From NCBI RefSeq assembly GCF_045287255.1, contig NZ_CP137142.1:2542001-2606000 (forward strand): 64,000 nucleotides of DNA. The letters are read 5' to 3'. The notes beneath the pieces are model-generated. The model worked only from the letters and a program-made list of their open reading frames with translations, had not been told where the DNA came from and made no database searches. Shown here in pieces: positions 16,976 through 26,112 of the stretch. This stretch comes from Henriciella sp045287255 (GTDB lineage Bacteria; Pseudomonadota; Alphaproteobacteria; Caulobacterales; Hyphomonadaceae). Positions within the stretch are counted from its first letter, which is position 1. Each line of letters starts with the position of its first letter. A program made the position numbers and the translations under genes.

Positions 16976-17722
16976 CTAGTAGAGCCCTGCTGCGCGGAGT
17001 AGCAAGACACCGCCAATCGCGGTCACCAACCCTTTCATCCACTTGCGGAAATTCACATCGCTCATCCGCTCCAGAATGACCTTGCCAAGCCGCGTGCCCA
17101 GCATGGAGAGCGGGATCGCCGCCACGAATAGCCAAAGCGGTGGCATAGCCGCCCACCCAGCGGCGCTGACCACAGGCACCGTCCAGAACCCAACCTTGAT
17201 CAAATGGCTTAAGGCTTGCGTGATCGATTTGGTGGCGACAATTTGCTGGCGTGTCATCTGCGTGTGAACGAAGAACAGATCAAGCAAGGGCCCAGCCACG
17301 CCCGCCAGCGTGTTCAGCGCCTGTACGGCAAACCCCGCAAACAGGGCATGTTCCCGCCGCTGAATATCCAGATACAGGCGCTCCTTTGGCAACCAGACCA
17401 ACATTGGCGTCAGGCCCAGCAGCAGGTAGAGCATCTGCTTGTCCGGGGTCCAGCTGACAAAGACCAGGGTGCCAACCCCGACCGCTGCGCCAATACAGTA
17501 AAGACCCAGCACCCGCCAATCGATCGCATCCCGCAGCAGATAAGCCCGATAGCCATTGGCGAACATCTGGATGCCGCCATGGATGATCATCGCCATGGCA
17601 ACACTGACGAGGCCCGCCAGAACGCCCATCAGGATGAGGCCGCCCGCCATGCCAAAAATGCCGGAGATAAAGGATGTAATAAGCGTTGTGGCGAGGATAA
17701 TCAGGGCAGCAAGAAGACTCAT
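16976..17722 (-). CDS. TSUP (TauE/SafE) family permease
   Basis: 248 residues with about eight membrane helices; opens with MSLLAALIILATTLITSFISG and the family-typical FGMAGGLILMG. AGGAGG lies a few bases before the ATG at 17722, so the longer frame to 17800 is rejected. TSUP proteins export or import sulfite, sulfonates or other organic anions. The adjacent sulfotransferase-like gene is convergent, so a shared sulfur role is only suggestive. Confidence 0.87.
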   Translation of the reverse strand: MSLLAALIILATTLITSFISGIFGMAGGLILMGVLAGLVSVAMAMIIHGGIQMFANGYRAYLLRDAIDWRVLGLYCIGAAVGVGTLVFVSWTPDKQMLYLLLGLTPMLVWLPKERLYLDIQRREHALFAGFAVQALNTLAGVAGPLLDLFFVHTQMTRQQIVATKSITQALSHLIKVGFWTVPVVSAAGWAAMPPLWLFVAAIPLSMLGTRLGKVILERMSDVNFRKWMKGLVTAIGGVLLLRAAGLY

Positions 17723-17872
17723 GAGCTGCCTCCTAGGCTGAGTCCATGGCCTACGCAAAACACCGTATGACGGGCTGTCCCGCCTTCCCCCGCGACACAC
17801 CTAGGCAAGCTTTTTCAGGGGGTTAAACTTGGTACTAGATTAGTTGAGAACCATACGGGAGGCGGAAGCGCC

Positions 17873-19144
17873 ATGCATTTTGATTTCAGCCCTAAAACGA
17901 AAGAATATATGAAACGCGTCAGCGACTTCATGGACGAGCATGTTTTTCCAAACATCGAGACCTTCGAGAAGCAGCATGAAGAGCTTGGCCGCTGGAGCGT
18001 CATCCCGGTTCTGGAAGAGAAAAAGAAAATCGCCAAGGCAGAGGGCCTGTGGAACCTGTTCATGCCGCCAAACCCTGAGCATGACTCCGAAGAGTATCAA
18101 GGCGCTGGCCTAAGCAATGCTGAATATGCGCCACTGTCAGAGCTGATGGGCCGCGTCGGTTGGGGCTCTGAAGTCTTCAACTGCTCTGCCCCTGATACCG
18201 GCAACATGGAAGTGCTGCACCGTTACGGTACAGAAGAGCAGAAAGCCAAATGGCTGCGCCCGCTGATGGATGGTGAAATCCGCTCAGCCTTCCTGATGAC
18301 AGAGCCACGTGTGGCCTCTTCTGACGCAACCAATATTGAAACGTCCATCGTTCGTGATGGCGATGAATATGTCATCAATGGCCGCAAGTGGTGGTCATCT
18401 GGCGTCGGCGACCCGCGCTGTAAGATTGCCATCGTTATGGGCAAGACAGACCCAAGCGCCGAGCGTCACAAGCAGCAAAGCCAGATCCTCGTCCCGCTGG
18501 ACGCGCCCGGCGTTGAGATCCTGCGCATGCTGCCCGTCTTCGGCTATGATGATGCCCCGCATGGCCATGCCGAAGTTCAGCTTACAGACGTTCGCGTGCC
18601 GGTTGAAAACATGATCCTCGGCGAGGGCCGCGGGTTTGAAATCGCTCAGGGCCGCCTCGGGCCTGGCCGTATTCACCACTGCATGCGCACCATCGGTGCG
18701 GCAGAGGTTGCACTGGAGAAAATGTGCCGCCGCCTGCTCTCTCGTGAGGCCTTCGGCAAGAAAGTGGCCGAGCACAGCGTCTGGGAACAGCGCGTAGGCG
18801 AAGCCCGCACCAATATCGAGATGACGCGTCTGCTGACCCTGAAAGCCGCCTATATGATGGATACGGTCGGTAACAAGGTCGCCAAGAACGAAATCGCGAT
18901 GATCAAAGTGGCTGGCCCACGCATCGCGCTCCAAGTCATTGATGATGCGATCCAGGCCCATGGTGGCGGCGGTGTCACCACTGATTATGGCCTCGCCCGT
19001 GCCTATGCCAACATCCGTACGCTCCGCCTTGCTGATGGTCCGGATGAGGTCCACAACCGCGCGATTGCTCGTAACGAGTTCAAGAAGTATCGCGACAACC
19101 TCTACGGCAACGAGAAGTTCACCGAAGTGGTCGGCTCTCGCTAG
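17873..19144 (+). CDS. Acyl-CoA dehydrogenase
   Basis: 423 residues. FAD-dependent alpha,beta-dehydrogenation of an acyl-CoA in beta-oxidation-type catabolism. FAD/substrate signatures: FLMTEPRVASSDATNIETSI, then HGHAEVQL and GPGRIHHCMRTIG; near the end AHGGGGVTTDYGLARAYANIRTLRLADGPDEVH. The sequence is closest in style to ACAD10/11-type enzymes. A strong GGGAGGCGG precedes the ATG and a clear terminator follows. Monocistronic. Confidence 0.92.
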   Translation: MHFDFSPKTKEYMKRVSDFMDEHVFPNIETFEKQHEELGRWSVIPVLEEKKKIAKAEGLWNLFMPPNPEHDSEEYQGAGLSNAEYAPLSELMGRVGWGSEVFNCSAPDTGNMEVLHRYGTEEQKAKWLRPLMDGEIRSAFLMTEPRVASSDATNIETSIVRDGDEYVINGRKWWSSGVGDPRCKIAIVMGKTDPSAERHKQQSQILVPLDAPGVEILRMLPVFGYDDAPHGHAEVQLTDVRVPVENMILGEGRGFEIAQGRLGPGRIHHCMRTIGAAEVALEKMCRRLLSREAFGKKVAEHSVWEQRVGEARTNIEMTRLLTLKAAYMMDTVGNKVAKNEIAMIKVAGPRIALQVIDDAIQAHGGGGVTTDYGLARAYANIRTLRLADGPDEVHNRAIARNEFKKYRDNLYGNEKFTEVVGSR

Positions 19145-19166
19145 TCCGCAAGGTTTCTAGAAACAC

Positions 19167-19192
19167 AAAGCCCGGCCTCACCGCCGGGCTTT
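19167..19192 (+). terminator. Rho-independent terminator after the acyl-CoA dehydrogenase
   Basis: 10-bp perfect stem AAAGCCCGGC / GCCGGGCTTT with a 6-base loop, followed by TTATTG; 22 bases after the stop codon. Confidence 0.85.
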
Positions 19193-19320
19193 TTATTGAA
19201 TTGATAGGCTCTGCGCAGACAGCAAAACGAATACGAAGGAAACGCCTTAACTCCCCCAACTCAGTCGTTCGAAAATTGTCCTACCGACAAATGCCGCTAA
19301 GATGCCATACGGTCTCATAA

Positions 19321-20502
19321 ATGGTGACGGATATGCTCAAAACCTCTTTTATTTGTGTGCTGATTGCATTTCTGGCAGGCTGCTCATCAACTCATTTCCA
19401 GCCAACCCCTGCCCTTGATTATGTCGCTTCCAAATTAGAGGCACAGATCCCAGTCCTGCTTCGTGAAGAGAGGGCGGCAGGTGTAGGAATCGCGATTATC
19501 CGAAATGGTCACGTCGTCTGGCAGGGATACTATGGCGAGCAAGCACCTGGGATACCAACCAGTGAAGCGACCGTCTTCAATACAGCATCAGTCGCCAAGA
19601 CAATCACAGCAGAAACAATGATCGCACTCAGCGCAAAAGGCATGATCGACCTGGATGAGCCGATCAAAGGCTATGTTGATCACCCTAGCCTAAGCACTGA
19701 CCCAAGATTCGCCATTTTGACGCCACGCCTGTTACTCTCACACCAAGCAGGATTGTTGAACTGGGCTTATGCCTACGAAGATGGTGTTCTTGCTTTTGAT
19801 CATGATCCAGCAACACGCTACAGCTATTCTGGCGCAGGAATGGAGCTTGTCGCACAATATGCAGAAGCCAAGACTGACCATTCCTTACAAGAATTGGCGT
19901 TTGAGCACGTACTGGGACCAGCCGGTGTAAAAGAAATGTCGATTGGGGTCCTGGCTGACTGGACGACGGGGCGTGTCGCGATGCCAATGGATGCCGATGG
20001 AGCCTATCGCCCAATTGCCGAACTCAATGAGAGCTTAGCACGCGGAGGCGCAAACGGCGCAGCAGACGATTTACTGACCACAGTCCCCGCTTACGCAAAA
20101 TTCATAACAGCATTGATCGAGAGCGACTGGCTGACCGAAGAGCAGATCGCCGAACGCGAACGTGTGATCACATCTCTGGCAGAAGATGCTATTTTCCAAT
20201 GCCCGGAGCTAGACTGGTTGACCTGCCCTACACGTTTTGGCCACAGCATTGGATGGCAGGTCTATCAATATGGCGACCACAAGGTGATCAAACATAGCGG
20301 CAGTGATGCCGGTGAGAATGCAATGGTCTATTACTCACCAGACACGCGCGAAGGAGCGGTCATCTTCGTGAACGGCGCGAATGGTTGGGTGATCATGACC
20401 CGCATCATCGAGATTATTGGGGATGAGCCTTTGATCGCGGACTATTATCGTGGTTTGATCGAAACAGTCATGGGGCGTCCCATGCCACCTCTTGTTGACT
20501 AA
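19321..20502 (+). CDS. Beta-lactamase-fold serine hydrolase (class C/S12 type), lipoprotein
   Basis: 393 residues (ATG at 19321; ATG at 19333 is equally plausible and still gives a full signal). The N-terminus is a lipoprotein signal ending LAGCSS. Penicillin-binding fold motifs: SVAK (SxxK nucleophile) in FNTASVAKTITAETM, RYSYSGAGMELVAQYAE (YxN-like region) and IKHSGSD in the HxG position. Likely a periplasmic esterase or D-amino peptidase; beta-lactamase activity is not implied. A small unrelated-strand remnant of another such gene lies just downstream. Confidence 0.85.
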   Translation: MVTDMLKTSFICVLIAFLAGCSSTHFQPTPALDYVASKLEAQIPVLLREERAAGVGIAIIRNGHVVWQGYYGEQAPGIPTSEATVFNTASVAKTITAETMIALSAKGMIDLDEPIKGYVDHPSLSTDPRFAILTPRLLLSHQAGLLNWAYAYEDGVLAFDHDPATRYSYSGAGMELVAQYAEAKTDHSLQELAFEHVLGPAGVKEMSIGVLADWTTGRVAMPMDADGAYRPIAELNESLARGGANGAADDLLTTVPAYAKFITALIESDWLTEEQIAERERVITSLAEDAIFQCPELDWLTCPTRFGHSIGWQVYQYGDHKVIKHSGSDAGENAMVYYSPDTREGAVIFVNGANGWVIMTRIIEIIGDEPLIADYYRGLIETVMGRPMPPLVD

Positions 20503-20604
20503 CCCCCTATGCATGAGGTTCTCAAATTCAGCCTGCGTAAGCCGCCAATACGTGTGCCGCTCAAGCAAACCACTCTAATTCCCTGACCACTCCCCCCCTA
20601 GAAG

Positions 20605-20752
20605 CTAGAAGAAGCTTCGATAATTGGTCCCGGTCAGAACTGGGCCAACCTCATCCATAAAGCGGTTGCCCTGTGCGCCATTGGTCATAATCACGATACC
20701 GCGTCGGTTTGACGTATCGCCCAGTGACAATTCACTAGAAAAACCAAGCCTA
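20605..20752 (-). pseudogene. C-terminal remnant of a beta-lactamase-family serine hydrolase
   Basis: Read on the minus strand, this stretch encodes LGFSSELSLGDTSNRRG followed by IVIMTNGAQGNRFMDEV and a tail ending NYRSFF with stop TAG at 20605-20607. The G-IVIMTNG-(A/D)-QG pattern is the usual C-terminal end of class C/S12 serine hydrolases, but no start or N-terminal domain is present: upstream lies the intact HNH gene. It reads as a decayed gene end, about 45 codons. It is not a copy of the neighbouring plus-strand gene, whose tail differs. Confidence 0.6.
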
Positions 20753-21313
20753 GCTCTTCAGCTCAACATCCCAGTAGAGGTAATCCATCCAGGTTTCGTG
20801 CAGGTGGTTGGGTGGGAACTTCCGGCCCATTTCCTGTAGCTGGTAATTGTTTGGCCGCACGGGCTTGATCGCCGGGTGCATGCCGCAATCGCTCGGCATT
20901 CGCCCACCTTTTTTCAGGTTACACGGGCTACAGGCCGCCGCGATATTGTCCCAGCTTGTCCTGCCCCCTTTCGAGCGCGGGATCACGTGATCAAAGGTCA
21001 GATCATCTGGCGAGCCGCAATAGACGCATTTGAACCCATCGCGCAGGAAGACGTTAAACCGGGTAAAGGCGGGATGGCGGTCCTGGCGCACAAATTCCCG
21101 CAAGGCGATCACAGAAGGCAGGCGCATCTCAAAGCTCGGACTGCGGACATAATGGTCATATTCCGCGATAATATCGACGCGGTCGAGGAATACGGCTTTG
21201 ACCACATCCTGCCATGGCCAGAGCGAGAGCGGATAATAGGACAATGGCCGGAAATCCGCATTTAAAACCAGGGCCGGACGCCCATTTGGCGGTGTGGAAA
21301 TGACCTCAGCCAT
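20750..21313 (-). CDS. HNH endonuclease
   Basis: 187 residues. Zinc cysteines in CVYCGSPDDLTFDHVIPRS and CSPCNLKK frame the HNH core (DHVIPRSKGGRTSWDN). This family is common and conserved across alphaproteobacteria as a free-standing gene; the role is unknown, and phage or restriction context is absent. Promoter probably within 21314-21579, where I see nothing else. Confidence 0.87.
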   Translation of the reverse strand: MAEVISTPPNGRPALVLNADFRPLSYYPLSLWPWQDVVKAVFLDRVDIIAEYDHYVRSPSFEMRLPSVIALREFVRQDRHPAFTRFNVFLRDGFKCVYCGSPDDLTFDHVIPRSKGGRTSWDNIAAACSPCNLKKGGRMPSDCGMHPAIKPVRPNNYQLQEMGRKFPPNHLHETWMDYLYWDVELKS

Positions 21314-21579
21314 AAGGGCGGTCCCCCGTCTGGCGTCTGGTCTTTGGATGTCGGACTTTCTGCTTGAAAGCGCGTCTCCTCGTGTTTCGGGCGCATCATT
21401 ACTGATTCCCTATAACGAGAGTATGACAGTTTCAGAACTTGTCGAGACCAAGCTGTCACATTCACAAAAAACAGAGCCTTCCTGCCTCAGCCTGAACGCG
21501 CAGGCGATAAGCATCGCCCGGTGCCCCTGCGCCGCCCCCGCGGAGGCGTTTGGTAAAGCCAAACTGCCGTGAGCACAAA
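21314..21579. other. Intergenic region upstream of the HNH gene, 266 bp
   Basis: Lies between the stop of the glycosylase gene and the start of the HNH gene, both on the minus strand. Expected to hold the terminator of the ftsE operon and the HNH promoter; no clear hairpin with T-run, no convincing ORF. Confidence 0.3.
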
Positions 21580-22212
21580 TTACGGGTAATTCTTGTCCCG
21601 CATCATGTTGATCCAGCCCCAGAGCAGATGCGCCGCCACCCCGCGATAGGGTCGCCAGTTCTCCGCCAGCGCCGTGAACGCCTTGATTTCATGACGCTCT
21701 TCCAAATCGCCGAGCTGTTTATACGCCTCCATCAGGCCAACATCACCGGGCGGGAAAGCATCGAGCTTGCCAACCGCATTCATCAGGAAGATTTCCGCTG
21801 TCCACGGGCCAATCCCCTTCACAGCAATCAATTCCTCGCGCGCCTCATCAACGTGGGTTGTGCAAAGGCGATCAAAACAGAGCGCGCCGCTTGTGACCGC
21901 TTCAGCGATTGAGGTCAGGTGACGGATTTTCGGGCGCGACAACCCGCAAGCCCGCAGCCCATCCTCATCATCGCCAAGAATGGCATCCGGGGTCACATTG
22001 CCATGGCGCTCCAGCACGCGACCCCAGATTGTTCCCGCCGCTTTGGTCGAGAGCTGCTGATAGGCAATAATCCGCGCAAGGTTTTCATAACATGGGTCAG
22101 CCGCGCGCCAGACAGGCAAGCCGCTCTCTTCATAGGCCCGGGCCAGAGCCTGATCCTGCGCGCCAAGCGCTTCACAAGCCTCCGTCAGGGTCTCTTGCGA
22201 CGGGCCGCTCAT
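21580..22212 (-). CDS. DNA-3-methyladenine glycosylase, AlkA-like (HhH-GPD)
   Basis: 210 residues. Removes alkylated bases in base excision repair. The helix-hairpin-helix (LIAVKGIGPWTAEIFLM) and the catalytic Asp in DAFPPGDVGL, about 20 residues later, are intact; IAYQQLSTKAAGTIWGRV is typical for the family N-terminal half. It lacks the N-terminal domain of E. coli AlkA, as in the short Mag-type enzymes. Last gene of the four-gene operon, overlapping plsC by ATGA. Confidence 0.88.
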   Translation of the reverse strand: MSGPSQETLTEACEALGAQDQALARAYEESGLPVWRAADPCYENLARIIAYQQLSTKAAGTIWGRVLERHGNVTPDAILGDDEDGLRACGLSRPKIRHLTSIAEAVTSGALCFDRLCTTHVDEAREELIAVKGIGPWTAEIFLMNAVGKLDAFPPGDVGLMEAYKQLGDLEERHEIKAFTALAENWRPYRGVAAHLLWGWINMMRDKNYP

Positions 22213-22964
22213 GCCTGCACCTGCGCTCGATCGGTGCGTCGCTCCCGCCCTTCATCCAACAGGCGATTGGACCCTGCTTCCAGCTCACGCTCCAGCCGCT
22301 CCATCATCGCCTTGGACTCAAGGCCCGGCTCAATGGCGGGTAAAGCCTCATAAACAACCCGGCCTGGCCGACGGGTCAGGCCATGGGCAGGCCAGCAGAG
22401 ACCTGAATTCGTTGCGAGGGGCACCAGAGGCACATCGAGGGTTTTGTAGAAGCCGCGCACCCCGGCGGGCTTATACTGTGGCGGGTCACCCGGCTCGGTC
22501 CGCGTCCCTTCAGGATAGATCAACATCTGTCGCCCGGCCCCGGCTTGCACTTCCTCACGCGCAACTTTCAGCATCCGCCGCATCGTCTTCGCCCCACCAG
22601 AGCGGTCAATCCAAAGCTGGCGCGATTTCAGCGCATACCAGCCTAAGACCGGATACCAGAGCAACTCGCGCTTCATCACGATCACCGGGTCGCGCACCAG
22701 GAGGAAAGGCACAAAGACATCCAACATGGCCTGATGTTTCCCAGCCAGCAGGATCGGTCCACCCGGAATATGCTCCCGCCCACGAAATTCGACAGTGATC
22801 CCGCAAATCCAGCGCAGGCCGAGGACGACCAGCCGCGCATAGGTACGAATGCCGAAGACGATCACCGCCCGTGGCAGCAGCAGGCTTGGGAGGAAAATCA
22901 CGCCCATTACGAACATCCAGCCATACAGCCAGATGACATAGATCATTGAGCGGAGTGTATTCAT
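22209..22964 (-). CDS. plsC: 1-acyl-sn-glycerol-3-phosphate acyltransferase (PlsC type)
   Basis: 251 residues, converting lysophosphatidic acid to phosphatidic acid at the inner membrane. The HX4D catalytic box appears as KHQAMLDVF and the substrate motif as IYPEGTRTEPG. Two N-terminal hydrophobic helices anchor it. Overlaps ftsX and the glycosylase gene by 4 bases each. More than one plsC-like gene is common, so housekeeping identity is likely but not certain. Confidence 0.88.
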   Translation of the reverse strand: MNTLRSMIYVIWLYGWMFVMGVIFLPSLLLPRAVIVFGIRTYARLVVLGLRWICGITVEFRGREHIPGGPILLAGKHQAMLDVFVPFLLVRDPVIVMKRELLWYPVLGWYALKSRQLWIDRSGGAKTMRRMLKVAREEVQAGAGRQMLIYPEGTRTEPGDPPQYKPAGVRGFYKTLDVPLVPLATNSGLCWPAHGLTRRPGRVVYEALPAIEPGLESKAMMERLERELEAGSNRLLDEGRERRTDRAQVQA

Positions 22965-23829
22965 AGCGTCCCTTTGAGCGACTGCATGACTGTCAGGTGC
23001 GCCGCCAGCCGCGCTGATAGCCCGGCAAGGATTGGCGTCACAAGCAAAATCAGCACGTCGAGAACGTCCAAGCTCAATTGCGGCAAAAGTTGCGCCGCAT
23101 TCTCCCCCTGCGCGCCGCCTGAAAACACGATCAAGGCCGTCACCATCAAAGCCAGCAAGGCACCGACACTTCCAGCCTTCAGGGCCAGCACCCAGAAGCG
23201 TCGTTCAAACAGGCTGGCAATGAACTTATCCTCTGCGCCTGAAAGGTGGAGAACATCGACAATATCGCGCCGCGCCAGCAAGGCCGCATGGGTGGCAAAG
23301 GCAATCACCGCAATCGCCGTCGCTGCGAGTAGGACCACAACGCCAAGCGCGACTAAGCGCAACAAGGCCAGCGCGCCACGCACATCGCGCGCATAGCCGG
23401 AATGAGCGCTAACCTCAGCGTTCAAACCAGCCGCTTCTGCAAGACCTTCAATCTGCCCGACCACCGCTACAGCTTCCGGGTCGCTCAGCACTGCGATGAG
23501 GAGCGGAAGTGGCAAACCTTCCGGCATGCCGCCCGGCCCAAAGCTTGGCTCCAGAAGGGCTTCAAGCTCTTCCCGGTTCAGAACGCGGGCCTCTATCACA
23601 CCTGATAAAGCTTCAATCTCTTCAGCCAGCGTATTGGCCGACCGGCGGTCAGTATCCTCAAGGATCACGGTAATCTCGCCTTCAACCTGCGCGCTCCAGG
23701 CTTGCGCGGCTGTATACGTCCCGCGAGAGACCAGAGCCGCCAGCGCAGCAAGGAAACACAAGGCCCCAACGACAAAAAATAGCGCGGCTTCACGGGCATC
23801 GCTGGAGGGCAGTAAAGGGGTTTCCTTGC

Positions 23830-23833
<4 letters not shown>
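22961..23833 (-). CDS. ftsX: Cell division protein FtsX
   Basis: 290 residues. Four membrane helices: one N-terminal (FFVVGALCFLAALAALV) and three in the C-terminal half, with the periplasmic extracellular loop between helix 1 and 2 (residues about 40-150), as in FtsX. It pairs with FtsE in the divisome, where the complex controls peptidoglycan hydrolases. Overlaps ftsE by ATGA. Confidence 0.88.
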
Positions 23834-24549
<716 letters not shown>

Positions 24550-24612
24550 GCAAAAGCCTCTGAATTAAGGTAAACGTCTCTCGACTATTCCCTGAAACTG
24601 AACCAGTGTCCA

Positions 24613-24889
24613 AGGGTCCGGACTCATAAATTTTGTCGTGGAGGTCATTTGATGAGCAAGCGGTGCGAGGAAAAGCATGCCGGGCGGGGTCATCCCCGGC
24701 CAAGTGCTTTGACGCGGCAACGCGTTGCTCAGCAGATGAAGGCCTTACAGATCCACTCCGGACATCGGTCTTTTTCACCCCTGCTGCGTTGCAAACCCTT
24801 GAAAGGCAACAGCCTTCCTGCGGCCTTGCGCCTAACAGGATCAAAAAACACCGCCGCCCGCCGCGGCAAAATTTAGGAGTCCGGACCCT
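24613..24889. mobile_element. 277-bp MITE-like element with 23-bp terminal inverted repeats
   Basis: Terminal inverted repeats at 24613-24635 and 24867-24889 match at 22 of 23 positions (AGGGTCCGGACTC at the left tip, GAGTCCGGACCCT at the right tip). The interior has nested palindromes (GCCGGG...CCCGGC at 24689-24710; GCAACGCGTTGC at 24717-24728) and no transposase, so it is a non-autonomous, MITE-like unit. The tips remind me of IS5-type ends, from memory only. No target-site duplication is visible. It sits between the divergent ftsE and zinc-ribbon genes, ending 3 bases before the latter's ATG. Confidence 0.75.
24875..24879 (+). promoter_or_regulatory. Ribosome-binding site inside the element's right end
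   Basis: AGGAG lies within the right terminal repeat, 13 bases before the ATG at 24893. It is the only Shine-Dalgarno-like sequence in front of the zinc-ribbon gene. The matching place in the left repeat reads so that AGGAG would not form: the single mismatch between the arms creates it. Confidence 0.55.
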
Positions 24890-24892
24890 GAC

Positions 24893-25555
24893 ATGATCCT
24901 TACCTGCCCGGAATGTGAAACTCAATATTTCGCAGAAGACTCAACAATTGGTGACAGCGGGCGCACGGTCAAATGCGATGCGTGCGGGCATTCATGGTTT
25001 GTCAGCCCCGCCGGCAGTGCTCCGGAATCCGCCACACAGGCTCATCAGGCCTACCGCCAGAAGCTGCACCTGCGCAAAGTCGAGCAGACCCGTAAAGTCA
25101 TCACCACGGTCTGGACCGCCGCGTTTGGCCTTGCCCTCGCCATCCTCGGCGGGCTCTACCTTCTGCGCCAGCAAGTCGTGCAGGCCTGGCCCCAATCGGC
25201 CAGCGCATATGCCATGCTCGGCCTGCAGGTAAACCGTTTCGAGCTCGACTTCATCGACAGTCAGGCCGAGCGCTATTTCGATGGCACCACGCCGATCCTT
25301 GAGGTGCGCGGCGTCGTTATCAATCGCGCCGATCACAGTGTCAGCGCGCCCATGGTCCGTGTCGAACTGATCAGTGACGAGGGCGCCATCCTCGACACCG
25401 CGCTGGCCTCGATCACGCCGTCCACACTGCCCGTCGCTGCGCAGGCAAGCTTCATCGCCCGGATCGAGGACCCCCCATTCGAAGCCTTCGAGCTGGAACT
25501 GTCCTTCGTGACCGAGGCCAGCGTGCAAACTTCAGAGACCGAGGACGCTTCATGA
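24893..25555 (+). CDS. MJ0042-type zinc-ribbon membrane protein
   Basis: 220 residues. The N-terminal zinc ribbon (LTCPECETQY, then CDACGHSW) is complete, so the insertion upstream did not truncate it. One membrane helix (about 70-90) is followed by a periplasmic beta-rich domain of the DUF3426 kind (ILEVRGVVINRADHSVSAP). Function unknown; in alphaproteobacteria such genes are often beside ftsEX and hpt. Overlaps hpt by ATGA. Confidence 0.85.
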   Translation: MILTCPECETQYFAEDSTIGDSGRTVKCDACGHSWFVSPAGSAPESATQAHQAYRQKLHLRKVEQTRKVITTVWTAAFGLALAILGGLYLLRQQVVQAWPQSASAYAMLGLQVNRFELDFIDSQAERYFDGTTPILEVRGVVINRADHSVSAPMVRVELISDEGAILDTALASITPSTLPVAAQASFIARIEDPPFEAFELELSFVTEASVQTSETEDAS

Positions 25556-26082
25556 CCGACATGCCTGAGATTGATACCGTCCTGCCCGAAGCCGACCTGA
25601 TGGCGCGGATCGAAGACCTCGCCGATCGCCTCGCCCCGCGCCTGACCGGGGACTGGAGTGCGATCAATATCCTTGTCGGCGCGACCCCGTTTACCAGTGA
25701 CCTGATGAAGGCGCTCGCCCGCCGCGACCTGCACCCGGTGCTCGATGCTCTTTGGCTTGAGAGCTATCGTGATGCCCGTGAAAGCTCTGGCCGTATTGTC
25801 GTGCGCGCCGATATTGCGCGGGAAGTCGCCGGGCGCGGTGTCCTGATCATTGATGACGTGTTCGACACCGGCAAGACCCTCGCCTTCGCCCGCAGCCACA
25901 TGCTCGCCAAAGGCGCACGTGAAGTGATCACCTGCGCGCTTGCCCGAAAACCCTGGGCCCCGGAAGGCGAAGACAATGTCGACTTCCACGCCTTCGACGC
26001 CCCGCCAAGATTCCTCGTCGGATACGGCATGGACGATAAGGGAAAGTATCGCGGCTTACCGTTTATTGGCGCATTGGATTAG
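25552..26082 (+). CDS. hpt: Phosphoribosyltransferase, likely hypoxanthine phosphoribosyltransferase
   Basis: 176 residues. The PRPP-binding loop GVLIIDDVFDTGKTL is intact, and the order of motifs (INILVGATPFTSDLM near the N-terminus; a C-terminal DFHAFDAPPRFLVGYGMDDKGKYRGLP) fits the purine-salvage Hpt group, which makes IMP or GMP. Translationally coupled to the zinc-ribbon gene. Confidence 0.87.
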   Translation: MTDMPEIDTVLPEADLMARIEDLADRLAPRLTGDWSAINILVGATPFTSDLMKALARRDLHPVLDALWLESYRDARESSGRIVVRADIAREVAGRGVLIIDDVFDTGKTLAFARSHMLAKGAREVITCALARKPWAPEGEDNVDFHAFDAPPRFLVGYGMDDKGKYRGLPFIGALD

Positions 26083-26112
26083 CGATAAAAGCCTTATCAT
26101 CAGGCACTAAAT

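Noticed and set aside
24633..24896. Open frame covering most of the MITE-like element
   Set aside because: It spans both palindromes and the right terminal repeat and has no protein-like features; the element explains it.
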